42,837 bases of DNA, taken from the NCBI GenBank assembly GCA_900766825.1, contig CAAFWU010000066.1:1-42837 (forward strand). Reading direction: 5' to 3'. Numbering within the stretch: position 1 is the stretch's first letter; every line of letters begins with the position of its first letter. The stretch is from Bacteroidales bacterium. GTDB lineage: Bacteria; Bacteroidota; Bacteroidia; Bacteroidales; Marinilabiliaceae. The notes below the pieces were generated by a model. That model was not told the origin of the DNA, ran no database searches, and saw only the letters and a list, made by a program, of their open reading frames with translations. The position numbers and the translations under genes were made by a program. Below, piece after piece: positions 1-7,679 of this stretch.

Positions 1-150
1 GTGGTTGGTGAGCAAACCTCGTTGATTTTTCGTGCGAGGTAGCTCCTGTGGTATGTGTAGATCTTCTGTTGGGCGACGGAATGTACAATGCTTCCCAAAG
101 TATTGCTTTAACCATAAAAAGATGGCAATATGATGTCCAAGGAACATCAT
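1..150 (-). CDS. Partial open frame at window edge, unrecognised
   Basis: On the minus strand an open frame starts with two consecutive ATG codons (150-145), directly after an in-frame TAA, and stays open for 50 codons to the window edge. Its N-terminus reads MMFLGHHIAIFLWLKQYFGK and continues with a basic, Pro-rich stretch. I do not recognise it. A second minus-strand frame starting at 115 is also open to the edge, so the assignment is weak. If real, the gene is divergent from lptD and the AT-rich 151-300 region would hold both promoters. Confidence 0.25.
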   Translation of the reverse strand, partial: MMFLGHHIAIFLWLKQYFGKHCTFRRPTEDLHIPQELPRTKNQRGLLTNH

Positions 151-300
151 CTCTTATTTTTTCGCTATGCTGAGTGCGCAATTATAATTTATTAATTGTG
201 TTTTTAGCCCTTTTACCATTAATTTTGTCTTTGCTGCTTTTTCTTAAAAAGCCATGATAAGACAACACGAGGCGGGAAGGCCATTTCGCCAATAAATTAA
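151..300. promoter_or_regulatory. AT-rich upstream region of lptD
   Basis: This AT-rich segment precedes lptD. The best plus-strand match to the Bacteroidetes -7 box TAnnTTTG is TGTCTTTG at 226-233, one base off consensus and without a convincing -33 element. On the minus strand TATAATTG lies near 185, also one base off. Either could be a promoter. An in-frame TAA ends directly before the TTG at 301, so lptD cannot start further upstream. Confidence 0.3.
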
Positions 301-3219
301 TTGACCCTTTTGACCCGACCGACCATACATAGCAACATATTGAGGCTCTTTGTTGTGCCTCTTGTCATCGTAGCATTCATTCTGCTGCCGAGGTCTCAGG
401 CCACGGCGGCGGACTTTGGTGTGCTCCATGCCGACCTAACCCAATCGGTCGCCAACTCCCTAAGTCATCTCCTTTTGGCGGACTCTGTATCAGAGACCGT
501 AGAGCCTATTGATGAGCCCGCCCCAAACCAAACCACTGTTTCGCCCGAAACCAGTGTTGAAGCCCGTGACGAAGCTCGTGCCGATGCCGACTCCACAATG
601 CACATCCATGCCGATTCTGTCATTGATATGCAGAGCAAGGATAAGTCGGGCAATGCCATGATGCTCGATGCCGAGGTCAAGTACGAAGCCAAGGACTCCA
701 TGTGGTTCGACTTCGAGAAGAAGAAGATGTACCTCTATGGCGATGCTAAAATCGACTACGGCGACATCTCCCTCACCGCCTATAATATAGAACTCGATAT
801 GGACAGTTCGCTTGCCTATGCCTGCGGACGTGTAGACTCCCTTGGCAACGAGTCGGGGCTGCCTGTCTTCAAGGACAAGAGTGGCGAGTACACCATGAAG
901 GAGCTCAAATACAACTTCGAAACCAAGAAGGCCATCATAACCCACATTGTAACCGAACAGGGCGAAGGCTTTGTGGTGGGTCAGCGAGCCAAGCGTGTTG
1001 ACGAGAAGACCTACTTTATGAAGGATGCCAAATACACCACCTGCAACGAGCACGAGCATCCCCACTTCTATCTCAACCTGACCAAGGCAAAGGTCATCCC
1101 AGGCAAACGAACTGTCACGGGTCCAGCCTATTTGGTTCTGCTGGACGTACCTCTGCCTTTGGCCATACCCTTTGCCATCATACCCAACACAAAGTCCTAC
1201 AGCTCTGGCATCGTCATGCCAACCTTTGGCGATGAATCAACCCGTGGTTTCTATCTCCGCAATGGTGGCTACTATTGGGCAGCAAGCCAATACTTCGACC
1301 TCAAAATCTTGGGCGACGTCTACACCAAGGGGTCGTGGGGTCTCCACGTCTCTTCGGTCTATAAGAAAAGGTATAAGTTCAGTGGCAGTTTCTCGACCGA
1401 CATCATTTCCAATGTAACGTCCGAAAAGAGTCTGCCAGACTACGCTAAGTCCAACGACTTCTCGGTCCGCTGGAACCACTCGCAGGACTCTAAGGCCAAC
1501 CCCGACCAGACATTCTCTGCCTCGGTGAACTTCTCCACAAGTTCCTATAACAAAAACAACGTGGGCAATGTGGTCAACCCAACAACCCTCTCCACCAACC
1601 AAAAGAGTTCCAGCATATCATATAGCCGCAAGTGGCAGGGCAACCCATTCCGCATGACCCTCTCCGTCCTCCACTCGCAGAACAGTAGAGACACGTCCAT
1701 CAGCCTCACGCTGCCCGACCTCTCGCTCACATCCTCAAAACGCTTCTACCCCTTCAAACCTAAGAAGGGCATTGCGTCCAACACCAACCCTCTGCACAAC
1801 CTCAACCTCAACTACTCCATGTCCATGAAGAACTCCATCTCCTGCAAAGAGAGCGAGTTAACCTTCAAGCCCGAGAGTTTCTCCACCAAGTGGCGCAATG
1901 GCATGAAGCATACCGTGCCCATCACCACCAACATCAAGGTGCTCAAGTACTTCACCCTATCGCCTTCTGTCAACTACACCGAGCGATGGTACCTAAGCAA
2001 GACCCGCAAACACTGGGACGAGGAGACTCAGAAGATTGTGAAAGAGGACCCCGAGACTGGCTTCAACCGAGCCTACGACTTTAGCATGTCGGTGGGCACA
2101 AGCACCAAGATTTACACCTTCTACAAACCCATACGCGCCCTCTTTGGCGACAAGATAAACGCCATACGACACGTCATGACCCCCTCGGTCTCTGTCTCTT
2201 ACACCCCCGACTTCTCGCAACCCAAATATGGGTTCTACGACCAGTTTGAGTACTACGATAAGTCTAAGGACGAGGTGGTCACCTATAAATACTCCCTCTA
2301 CGACGGATACCTCTATGGCACCCCAGGCTCTGCCAAGAGCGGCAAGCTATCCTTCTCGCTCGGCAACACCTTGGAAATGAAGGTCAAAAGCGACGAGGAC
2401 ACCACGGGTTTCAAGAAGATTTCAATCCTCGAGAGCCTCAGCCTCTCCTCGGGCTACGACTTTATGAAGGACACTCTCCGCTTCGACAACATAACCATGA
2501 GCGGACGAACCAAGATATTTGGCACCAGCGTCAACTTCTCGGCTCTCTTCGACCCCTATGGCATTGTGGCTTCGCCCAAAGGTCAGGCCATACGTGTCAA
2601 CCGTTCGGCCATAAAACAGAACCACCGTTTCTTGCAGTTTAAGAGCGCAAGCCTCAGCTTCGGTCTTCAGTTCTCGCCAGACACCTTTAAGAAAAAGGAT
2701 AAAGACAAGCAGAATGAAGATGATGAGGAGGAGGATGATGGCGTGGACGAAGACTGGGCCATCCGTGCTGCCGAGAGCGACACCCCCGAGGCAGGTGCCC
2801 AGATGGACAAAGACCTCAAGGCCGACAACTCCCTCACCGACGAGGGCTATGCTGCATTCGACATGCCCTGGAGTCTCTCGCTCAACTACAGTCTGCGCGT
2901 TTCGCAGGGCACCTTCAAGCCCGAGACTTGTTCCTATGTCTACAATGTTTCGCAGTCGCTCAACGTATCGGGATCGCTTGCGCTCACATCCAAATGGAAA
3001 TTCTCCGTCTCCACGGGCTATAGCTTCGATGAGCATAAGCTTTCGCAGACATCCATTGGCATTACCCGCGACCTCCACTGCTGGAGCATGGCCTTCAATG
3101 TTGTGCCAGTGGGTCTATACAAGTCCTACTCGTTCAATATATCGGTATCCAGCAGCATGCTCCGCGACCTGAAGTATGAGCAGAATAGTAGCCCTCGAGA
3201 CAATGGTAGATTCCGTTAA
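301..3219 (+). CDS. lptD: LPS-assembly outer membrane protein LptD (OstA family)
   Basis: This is probably the outer-membrane translocon that inserts lipopolysaccharide into the outer leaflet. The 972-residue frame begins with a hydrophobic signal sequence ending near QATAADF. An OstA/LptA-like region of short beta strands follows (about residues 100-260: sense-strand motifs such as MYLYGDAKIDYGDISLTAYN). A long beta-barrel domain then fills the rest, rich in alternating aromatic/polar strands. A very acidic loop (NEDDEEEDDGVDEDW) sits near residue 805 and probably faces outward. The start is TTG; further in-frame TTGs at 310 and 340 would keep the signal peptide, and the one at 340 gives a compact MRLFVVPLVIVAF leader. 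ubiE follows 60 bases later. The family call is firm; the exact start is not. Confidence 0.85.
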   Translation: MTLLTRPTIHSNILRLFVVPLVIVAFILLPRSQATAADFGVLHADLTQSVANSLSHLLLADSVSETVEPIDEPAPNQTTVSPETSVEARDEARADADSTMHIHADSVIDMQSKDKSGNAMMLDAEVKYEAKDSMWFDFEKKKMYLYGDAKIDYGDISLTAYNIELDMDSSLAYACGRVDSLGNESGLPVFKDKSGEYTMKELKYNFETKKAIITHIVTEQGEGFVVGQRAKRVDEKTYFMKDAKYTTCNEHEHPHFYLNLTKAKVIPGKRTVTGPAYLVLLDVPLPLAIPFAIIPNTKSYSSGIVMPTFGDESTRGFYLRNGGYYWAASQYFDLKILGDVYTKGSWGLHVSSVYKKRYKFSGSFSTDIISNVTSEKSLPDYAKSNDFSVRWNHSQDSKANPDQTFSASVNFSTSSYNKNNVGNVVNPTTLSTNQKSSSISYSRKWQGNPFRMTLSVLHSQNSRDTSISLTLPDLSLTSSKRFYPFKPKKGIASNTNPLHNLNLNYSMSMKNSISCKESELTFKPESFSTKWRNGMKHTVPITTNIKVLKYFTLSPSVNYTERWYLSKTRKHWDEETQKIVKEDPETGFNRAYDFSMSVGTSTKIYTFYKPIRALFGDKINAIRHVMTPSVSVSYTPDFSQPKYGFYDQFEYYDKSKDEVVTYKYSLYDGYLYGTPGSAKSGKLSFSLGNTLEMKVKSDEDTTGFKKISILESLSLSSGYDFMKDTLRFDNITMSGRTKIFGTSVNFSALFDPYGIVASPKGQAIRVNRSAIKQNHRFLQFKSASLSFGLQFSPDTFKKKDKDKQNEDDEEEDDGVDEDWAIRAAESDTPEAGAQMDKDLKADNSLTDEGYAAFDMPWSLSLNYSLRVSQGTFKPETCSYVYNVSQSLNVSGSLALTSKWKFSVSTGYSFDEHKLSQTSIGITRDLHCWSMAFNVVPVGLYKSYSFNISVSSSMLRDLKYEQNSSPRDNGRFR

Positions 3220-3279
3220 ATCAATGGCTTAGCTGGTCGCTCAAATTATTCAATCACACAAAAAATACCCCAACCGACA

Positions 3280-4008
3280 GTGGAAGAGATAAAACCATAT
3301 AGCACGTCGCAGGACAACAAGCGCGAGCAAGTGGAGCGAATGTTCGATGGCATAGCCCGCCACTACGATTTGCTCAACCACGTCCTCTCCTTTGGCATCG
3401 ACAAAGGGTGGCGCCGCACAGCCATTGGCATGGTGGCCGAGGGCAGCCCTAAGCGTGTGCTCGATGTGGCCACTGGCACTGCCGATATGGCCTTGGCTCT
3501 CCATCGCTCCATGGGATGCCATGTGGTGGGGTGCGACATATCTCAAAAGATGATTGAGATAGGAAAGCAAAAGGTGACCGATGCTGGCCTGGCAGAGCAT
3601 ATTGAACTTCAAGTGGCCGATGCCGAGGCTCTGCCTTTTGCCGATGGAACCTTCGATGCTGCCACTGTGGCCTTTGGGGTTCGCAACTTTGCCCATGTTG
3701 ATGCGGGACTTGCCGACATGGCTCGTGTGCTCCGAAGTGGGGCCAGATTGGCCGTGCTGGAGTTCTCGACCCCAACCAATGCCGCCTTCCGCAGCGTCTA
3801 CAACTTCTATTTCAAGAACATACTCCCCTTGGTGGGAGGTGCCATATCGCAGGACCGACAGGCCTATGACTATCTCTGTCAGTCCGCCATGGCTTTCCCC
3901 TCGGGAGCTGACTTTATGACCCATTTGGAGGCTGCTGGTCTCAAGCCCTTAACCTTCAAGCCCCTCACTTGCGGCATAGCAACAGTCTATTTGGCAGAAA
4001 AACCATGA
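3280..4008 (+). CDS. ubiE: Demethylmenaquinone methyltransferase UbiE/MenG
   Basis: The protein probably performs the last step of menaquinone synthesis, SAM-dependent C-methylation of demethylmenaquinone, at the cytoplasmic face of the membrane. The 242-residue length is normal for the family. Visible family features are VERMFDGIARHYDLLNHVLS near residue 18, the SAM-binding motif VLDVATGTADMAL (60-72), the acidic second motif VVGCDIS, and the signature VAFGVRNFAHVD. The start is GTG at 3280, giving a protein that begins MEEIKPY. The stop overlaps the porT start (ATGA at 4005-4008), so the two are translationally coupled. Menaquinone would serve the anaerobic respiratory chain expected in a Bacteroidales cell. 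Confidence 0.93.
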   Translation: MEEIKPYSTSQDNKREQVERMFDGIARHYDLLNHVLSFGIDKGWRRTAIGMVAEGSPKRVLDVATGTADMALALHRSMGCHVVGCDISQKMIEIGKQKVTDAGLAEHIELQVADAEALPFADGTFDAATVAFGVRNFAHVDAGLADMARVLRSGARLAVLEFSTPTNAAFRSVYNFYFKNILPLVGGAISQDRQAYDYLCQSAMAFPSGADFMTHLEAAGLKPLTFKPLTCGIATVYLAEKP

Positions 4009-4811
4009 GAGGTATAACTTACATATTGTTGGTTATCAGTGCGCTGCATCATGCGCTGGTCAAGCACCGTACAACTGGGTTCTGTCTTGTGGCGTGTGCC
4101 CTTGGCTTGCTCTGGTCCGTTGGGGCTCGGGCTCAGTATACCTCGGTGGCTCAGTTTGCCAAGGAGCGAGGCATCCAGAATCTGCCAGGCTACGACATGC
4201 GCCCCATACACTTTGGTTTCCTGCTGGGCTTCAATATGTTGGACTATCACGTCTACAACACTGGTCTCCGCACCATGGAAAATGGAGGAGTGGCGCGCTA
4301 TGCCGAGGTTACCAAACTGGATCCTGGTCTGGTGCTTGGCATCGTCACCGACTTCCGCATCTGTCGTAACCTTAATTTTCGCATCTTGCCTGGCATTAGC
4401 TTCGGTGCCCGCAACCTACTCTTTGTGGACGAGTATGGCAACCCCATTGACGAGGAGCCCAGCAAAATCAAGTCCACCTTTGTCGAATGCCCCCTCTTGC
4501 TCAAGTATGGTGCCAAGAGATTACACAATTTTCGCCCATACGTGGTGGGAGGCATAACCCCACGCTTCGACTTGGCCAAGGACCGACAGGAGCACCTCAA
4601 TATGCGCTCGCTGGACATCTATGCCGACGCGGGTGCTGGTCTCGACTTCTACCTCACCTACTTCCGTTTCTCCATAGAGCTGCGTGGCGACTTCGGTCTG
4701 ACCAATGTTTTTGACGACGTCCGTAGTTCCGACGAGGAGGATGTGCCCTATCAGCAGGCCATCCGTAGCCTCAAGTCCCGCTGGTGGGGCATTGTGCTCT
4801 ATTTTGAGTAA
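4005..4811 (+). CDS. porT: PorT-family outer-membrane beta-barrel protein (T9SS-associated)
   Basis: This 268-residue protein resembles PorT/SprT, a component needed for type IX secretion and gliding in Bacteroidetes. I chose the ATG at 4005, which overlaps the ubiE stop in an ATGA, over an earlier in-frame start inside ubiE. After a basic HRT stretch comes a hydrophobic signal segment ending ARAQ. The mature protein has the family opening RPIHFGFLLGFNMLDYHV, then repeated beta-strand pairs (LVLGIVTDFRI, LNFRILPGISFG, RPYVVGGITPRFDL) and a C-terminal aromatic end (VLYFE), as expected for a barrel. From memory, ubiE next to porT/sprT is a recurring Bacteroidetes arrangement. T9SS-like C-termini on proteins encoded at 7680 and 29349 support the reading. 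Confidence 0.8.
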   Translation: MRGITYILLVISALHHALVKHRTTGFCLVACALGLLWSVGARAQYTSVAQFAKERGIQNLPGYDMRPIHFGFLLGFNMLDYHVYNTGLRTMENGGVARYAEVTKLDPGLVLGIVTDFRICRNLNFRILPGISFGARNLLFVDEYGNPIDEEPSKIKSTFVECPLLLKYGAKRLHNFRPYVVGGITPRFDLAKDRQEHLNMRSLDIYADAGAGLDFYLTYFRFSIELRGDFGLTNVFDDVRSSDEEDVPYQQAIRSLKSRWWGIVLYFE

Positions 4812-4846
4812 GGGGAGATATAAGAACACTGTGAATACTCTGTCAG

Positions 4847-6088
4847 ATGATTGACTTCAAGCGACATACTCTATCCAATGGCATGCGAATAGTGGTTCAT
4901 CGCGACCCCTTTGCGCCCATTGCCACCTTCAACTTACTCTACGATGTTGGGGCTCGCCACGAAAATCCCTCGCGAACTGGTTTTGCCCATCTCTTTGAAC
5001 ACCTTATGTTTAGTGGCTCGGCTCATGTGACCGACTTCGATACGCAAGTGCAGAGGGTAGGGGGCGATAGTAATGCCTTCACCACCAACGATATAACCAA
5101 CTTCTACATAACCCTGCCTGCGGACAATATCGAGACCGCCTTTTGGCTCGATAGCGACCGTATGCTCAGCCCCATCCTCACTCAAGAGGCTCTGGATGTT
5201 CAGAAAAAAGTTGTGGTAGAGGAGTTTCGTCAGCGTTACCTCAGCCGACCCTATGGCGACCTATACCATATCCTCCGCGATCTATGTTATAAGGTTCACC
5301 CCTATCGTTGGCCCACCATCGGTCTCGAGCCCCAGCATATTCTGGACGCAACGCTCGATGAAGTCCGCTCCTTCTTCTTCTCGCACTACATACCCCGCCA
5401 TGCCGTTCTGGCCATAAGCGGATGCATAGACCCAGAGAAGATGTTTGCCATGGCCGAACGATGGTTTGGGGACATTGAGCGCGACGCCCCCGACATTGTG
5501 CCCCCCGCTGAGCCCGAGCAGACTGTCGCTCGTTATTTAGAGCATCGTGCCGATGTGCCTACCGACCGCATCTGTCTCGCCTTCCATATGTGCGGACGTC
5601 TGGGACCCGACTATCACCTCTCGGACATTGCCACCGACATACTCTCCGACGGCGAGTCGACCCGCCTGACCCAACACTTGGTTCACGACCAGAGGCTCTG
5701 TACCAACGTCAACGCCTTCATCCTTGGCTCCTACGACCCAGGTCTCGTAATCTTTGCCGCCACGCCAGCCCCAGGCATCAAACCCCAGCAGGTCACCGAC
5801 GCCCTCTGGCACGAGATTGAGGCTCTGGCAACACAAGGTCCCACGGATCACGAACTCACCAAGGCACGCAATCGTCTTCTGGCCTCAAGCATATTTAGTG
5901 AGACCTCGCCACAGGGTCTGGCACAATCCCTCGCTCGCTACGAACTCCTTGGCGATGCCAATCTCATCAACACCGACGTTCTGGCCTACGATGACATAAC
6001 GCCCGCCAAGGTCTCCGACTTCATGGCACGAGTATGCACCCCACAGAATTGCTCCACTCTGCTCTATCTGTCCCAAAACAAACTTTAA
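4847..6088 (+). CDS. M16 family zinc peptidase (catalytic member)
   Basis: A processing-protease-like M16 metallopeptidase of 413 residues. The inverted zinc motif HxxEH is intact as HLFEH (His48, Glu51, His52), and the third ligand is expected at Glu125 or Glu126 in VVVEEF, about 75 residues later, as is normal for the family. GFAHLFEHLMFSGS and NAFTTNDITNFYITLP are typical surroundings. There is no signal peptide at the N-terminus (MIDFKRHTLSNGMRIVVH), so the enzyme is probably cytoplasmic. It lies 35 bases after porT and 8 bases before a second M16 gene that lacks the zinc motif. This is the catalytic/non-catalytic pairing known for M16B heterodimers. Substrate unknown. Confidence 0.92.
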   Translation: MIDFKRHTLSNGMRIVVHRDPFAPIATFNLLYDVGARHENPSRTGFAHLFEHLMFSGSAHVTDFDTQVQRVGGDSNAFTTNDITNFYITLPADNIETAFWLDSDRMLSPILTQEALDVQKKVVVEEFRQRYLSRPYGDLYHILRDLCYKVHPYRWPTIGLEPQHILDATLDEVRSFFFSHYIPRHAVLAISGCIDPEKMFAMAERWFGDIERDAPDIVPPAEPEQTVARYLEHRADVPTDRICLAFHMCGRLGPDYHLSDIATDILSDGESTRLTQHLVHDQRLCTNVNAFILGSYDPGLVIFAATPAPGIKPQQVTDALWHEIEALATQGPTDHELTKARNRLLASSIFSETSPQGLAQSLARYELLGDANLINTDVLAYDDITPAKVSDFMARVCTPQNCSTLLYLSQNKL

Positions 6089-6096
6089 ACATCACC

Positions 6097-7422
6097 ATGA
6101 GTGTGATTTCTCGAGCCGATTTCAACACAAGCACCCCTCTCGACCGCTCGCTACCCCCAGCGTCGGGCGACATACAGATGCCCATCATACCCCCCTTCAC
6201 AAACACAGTGTTGCCCAATGGCGTGTCCATGTTCCTAATGCGTGGCTCAGCCCAGCCTGTTGTTAAGGTCGACGTGGCCTTCGATGCTGGTTCGCTTCGT
6301 GCCCATCTTCCCCTCTTGGCCAAGTCCACAGCCGACCTTCTGGTCATGGGAACCCAAGGTCACTCGGCAGCCCAGATTATGGACACCCTCGATTTCTTCG
6401 GAGCCTCAATCTATGGCTCCGCAACCTTGCGCCGTGCCATTGTGTCGCTCGTGTGTCTCCAAAAGGACCTTCATGTTCTGCTCCCACTCCTCTGTGAGGT
6501 GGTCTTCCAGCCCACCTTCCCATCCGACGAGGTCGAGCTCTATCTTGATCAAGAGCGTCAGAACTTTGCCGTCTCCCTGCTTAAAACCAAGGTCTTGGCC
6601 AACCGAGCCATGATGCCACTCCTCTACCAAGAAGGCGACCGCTATGGACGTTGTGCACAAATTGAGGACTTCGATGCCATAACCTCCGACCGCCTCAAAG
6701 CCTTCCATGCTGAGACCTATACCTCTGTGGGTGCCTCGCTCTACGTCTCTGGCTCTCTATCCGATGCCGACATCCAACTCATTGCCGATGCCTTTGGTAC
6801 CCCAGCGTGGCAAACGGGCACCCCATGGCAAGTGCCAATGCCCCGTTTTGTGGCTCAGCCCCAGAGGCAATACATCAATTTCGACTCCGAGCAGACCTCA
6901 ATTCGCGTAGCCTGCCGCAGCATATCCAAAGTCGACCCCGACTACTACCGTTTCCGCATCATGGACACCGCCTTTGGAGGATACTTTGGTTGCCGCCTTA
7001 TGCAGACCATCCGCGAGCGCATGGGGCTCACCTACGGCATCGGCTCTGTAATATCAGCCAACACGCTCTTTGGTGTTCACAGCATCATCAGTGAGGTTCG
7101 TGCTGGCTCTCATCAGCAGGTCATCGATGAGATCTTCAACCAGATGTGCAGCATAGCCTCCGAGACCGAGAAGGTCACCCCAAAGGAGTTAGAGTCCATT
7201 CGTGGCTATATGCTTGGCGACATCCTCCGCAGTTTCGACAACCTGCTCACCGCCGCCGACACCATAGGCAACCTCTATGCCGAGGGTCTCACCGCCTCCC
7301 GTGTCGAGGAGTATTTTAACAGTATTAAGCTTGCAAGCATAGAGGAGTTGACCGCAACCGCAGTCAAATATCTTATTCCCGAGAATTATAGTGTGGTAGC
7401 AGTAGGTCCTAATCTGTCATAA
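6097..7422 (+). CDS. M16 family protein lacking the zinc motif (partner subunit)
   Basis: A 441-residue M16 homologue starting at the ATG at 6097. The frame extends upstream into the preceding gene, but that part overlaps the other peptidase and is unlikely to be used. Where HxxEH should occur the sequence reads AHLPLLAKSTADLLV, so the zinc ligands are absent. The C-terminal half keeps the glycine/arginine/tyrosine substrate-binding segment (MQTIRERMGLTYGIGSVIS) that the non-catalytic subunit contributes in M16B heterodimers. With the catalytic gene directly upstream, the two products very probably form one protease. No signal peptide is seen. The plus-strand run ends here, before an AT-rich unit with its own promoter. 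Confidence 0.88.
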   Translation: MSVISRADFNTSTPLDRSLPPASGDIQMPIIPPFTNTVLPNGVSMFLMRGSAQPVVKVDVAFDAGSLRAHLPLLAKSTADLLVMGTQGHSAAQIMDTLDFFGASIYGSATLRRAIVSLVCLQKDLHVLLPLLCEVVFQPTFPSDEVELYLDQERQNFAVSLLKTKVLANRAMMPLLYQEGDRYGRCAQIEDFDAITSDRLKAFHAETYTSVGASLYVSGSLSDADIQLIADAFGTPAWQTGTPWQVPMPRFVAQPQRQYINFDSEQTSIRVACRSISKVDPDYYRFRIMDTAFGGYFGCRLMQTIRERMGLTYGIGSVISANTLFGVHSIISEVRAGSHQQVIDEIFNQMCSIASETEKVTPKELESIRGYMLGDILRSFDNLLTAADTIGNLYAEGLTASRVEEYFNSIKLASIEELTATAVKYLIPENYSVVAVGPNLS

Positions 7423-7445
7423 ATTGTCCAAAACTTGCAAAGATG

Positions 7446-7478
7446 TTGGGTGTTTTCTAACCAATATTTGTAACTTTG
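7446..7478 (+). promoter_or_regulatory. Bacteroidetes-type promoter for the 801-residue secreted protein
   Basis: TAACTTTG at 7471-7478 matches the -7 consensus TAnnTTTG exactly. A TTGG at 7446-7449 lies 21 bases upstream as a -33 candidate. This predicts a leader of about 195 bases before the ATG at 7680. The leader is AT-rich and I see no strong hairpin in it. Confidence 0.55.
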
Positions 7479-7679
7479 TGAGACTAATGTCGTATTAAGT
7501 CTAAAAATTAAGACGGATTAGGTACTGACTGTGCGTGTGTTATACAAAAGGAATGTGTGATATACGCTCGGTTTAAATCCATAAGAAGTAATAAAACATA
7601 CAAGATATTAAGTAATGAGTTGGTTTCGAATAACAGATGTTATAGAGGCTAACAAATTACAAAACAGACACGAAACGAT

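Noticed and set aside
2422..3078. 218-residue minus-strand frame opposite lptD
   Set aside because: No recognisable motif and complementary to the barrel-coding region.
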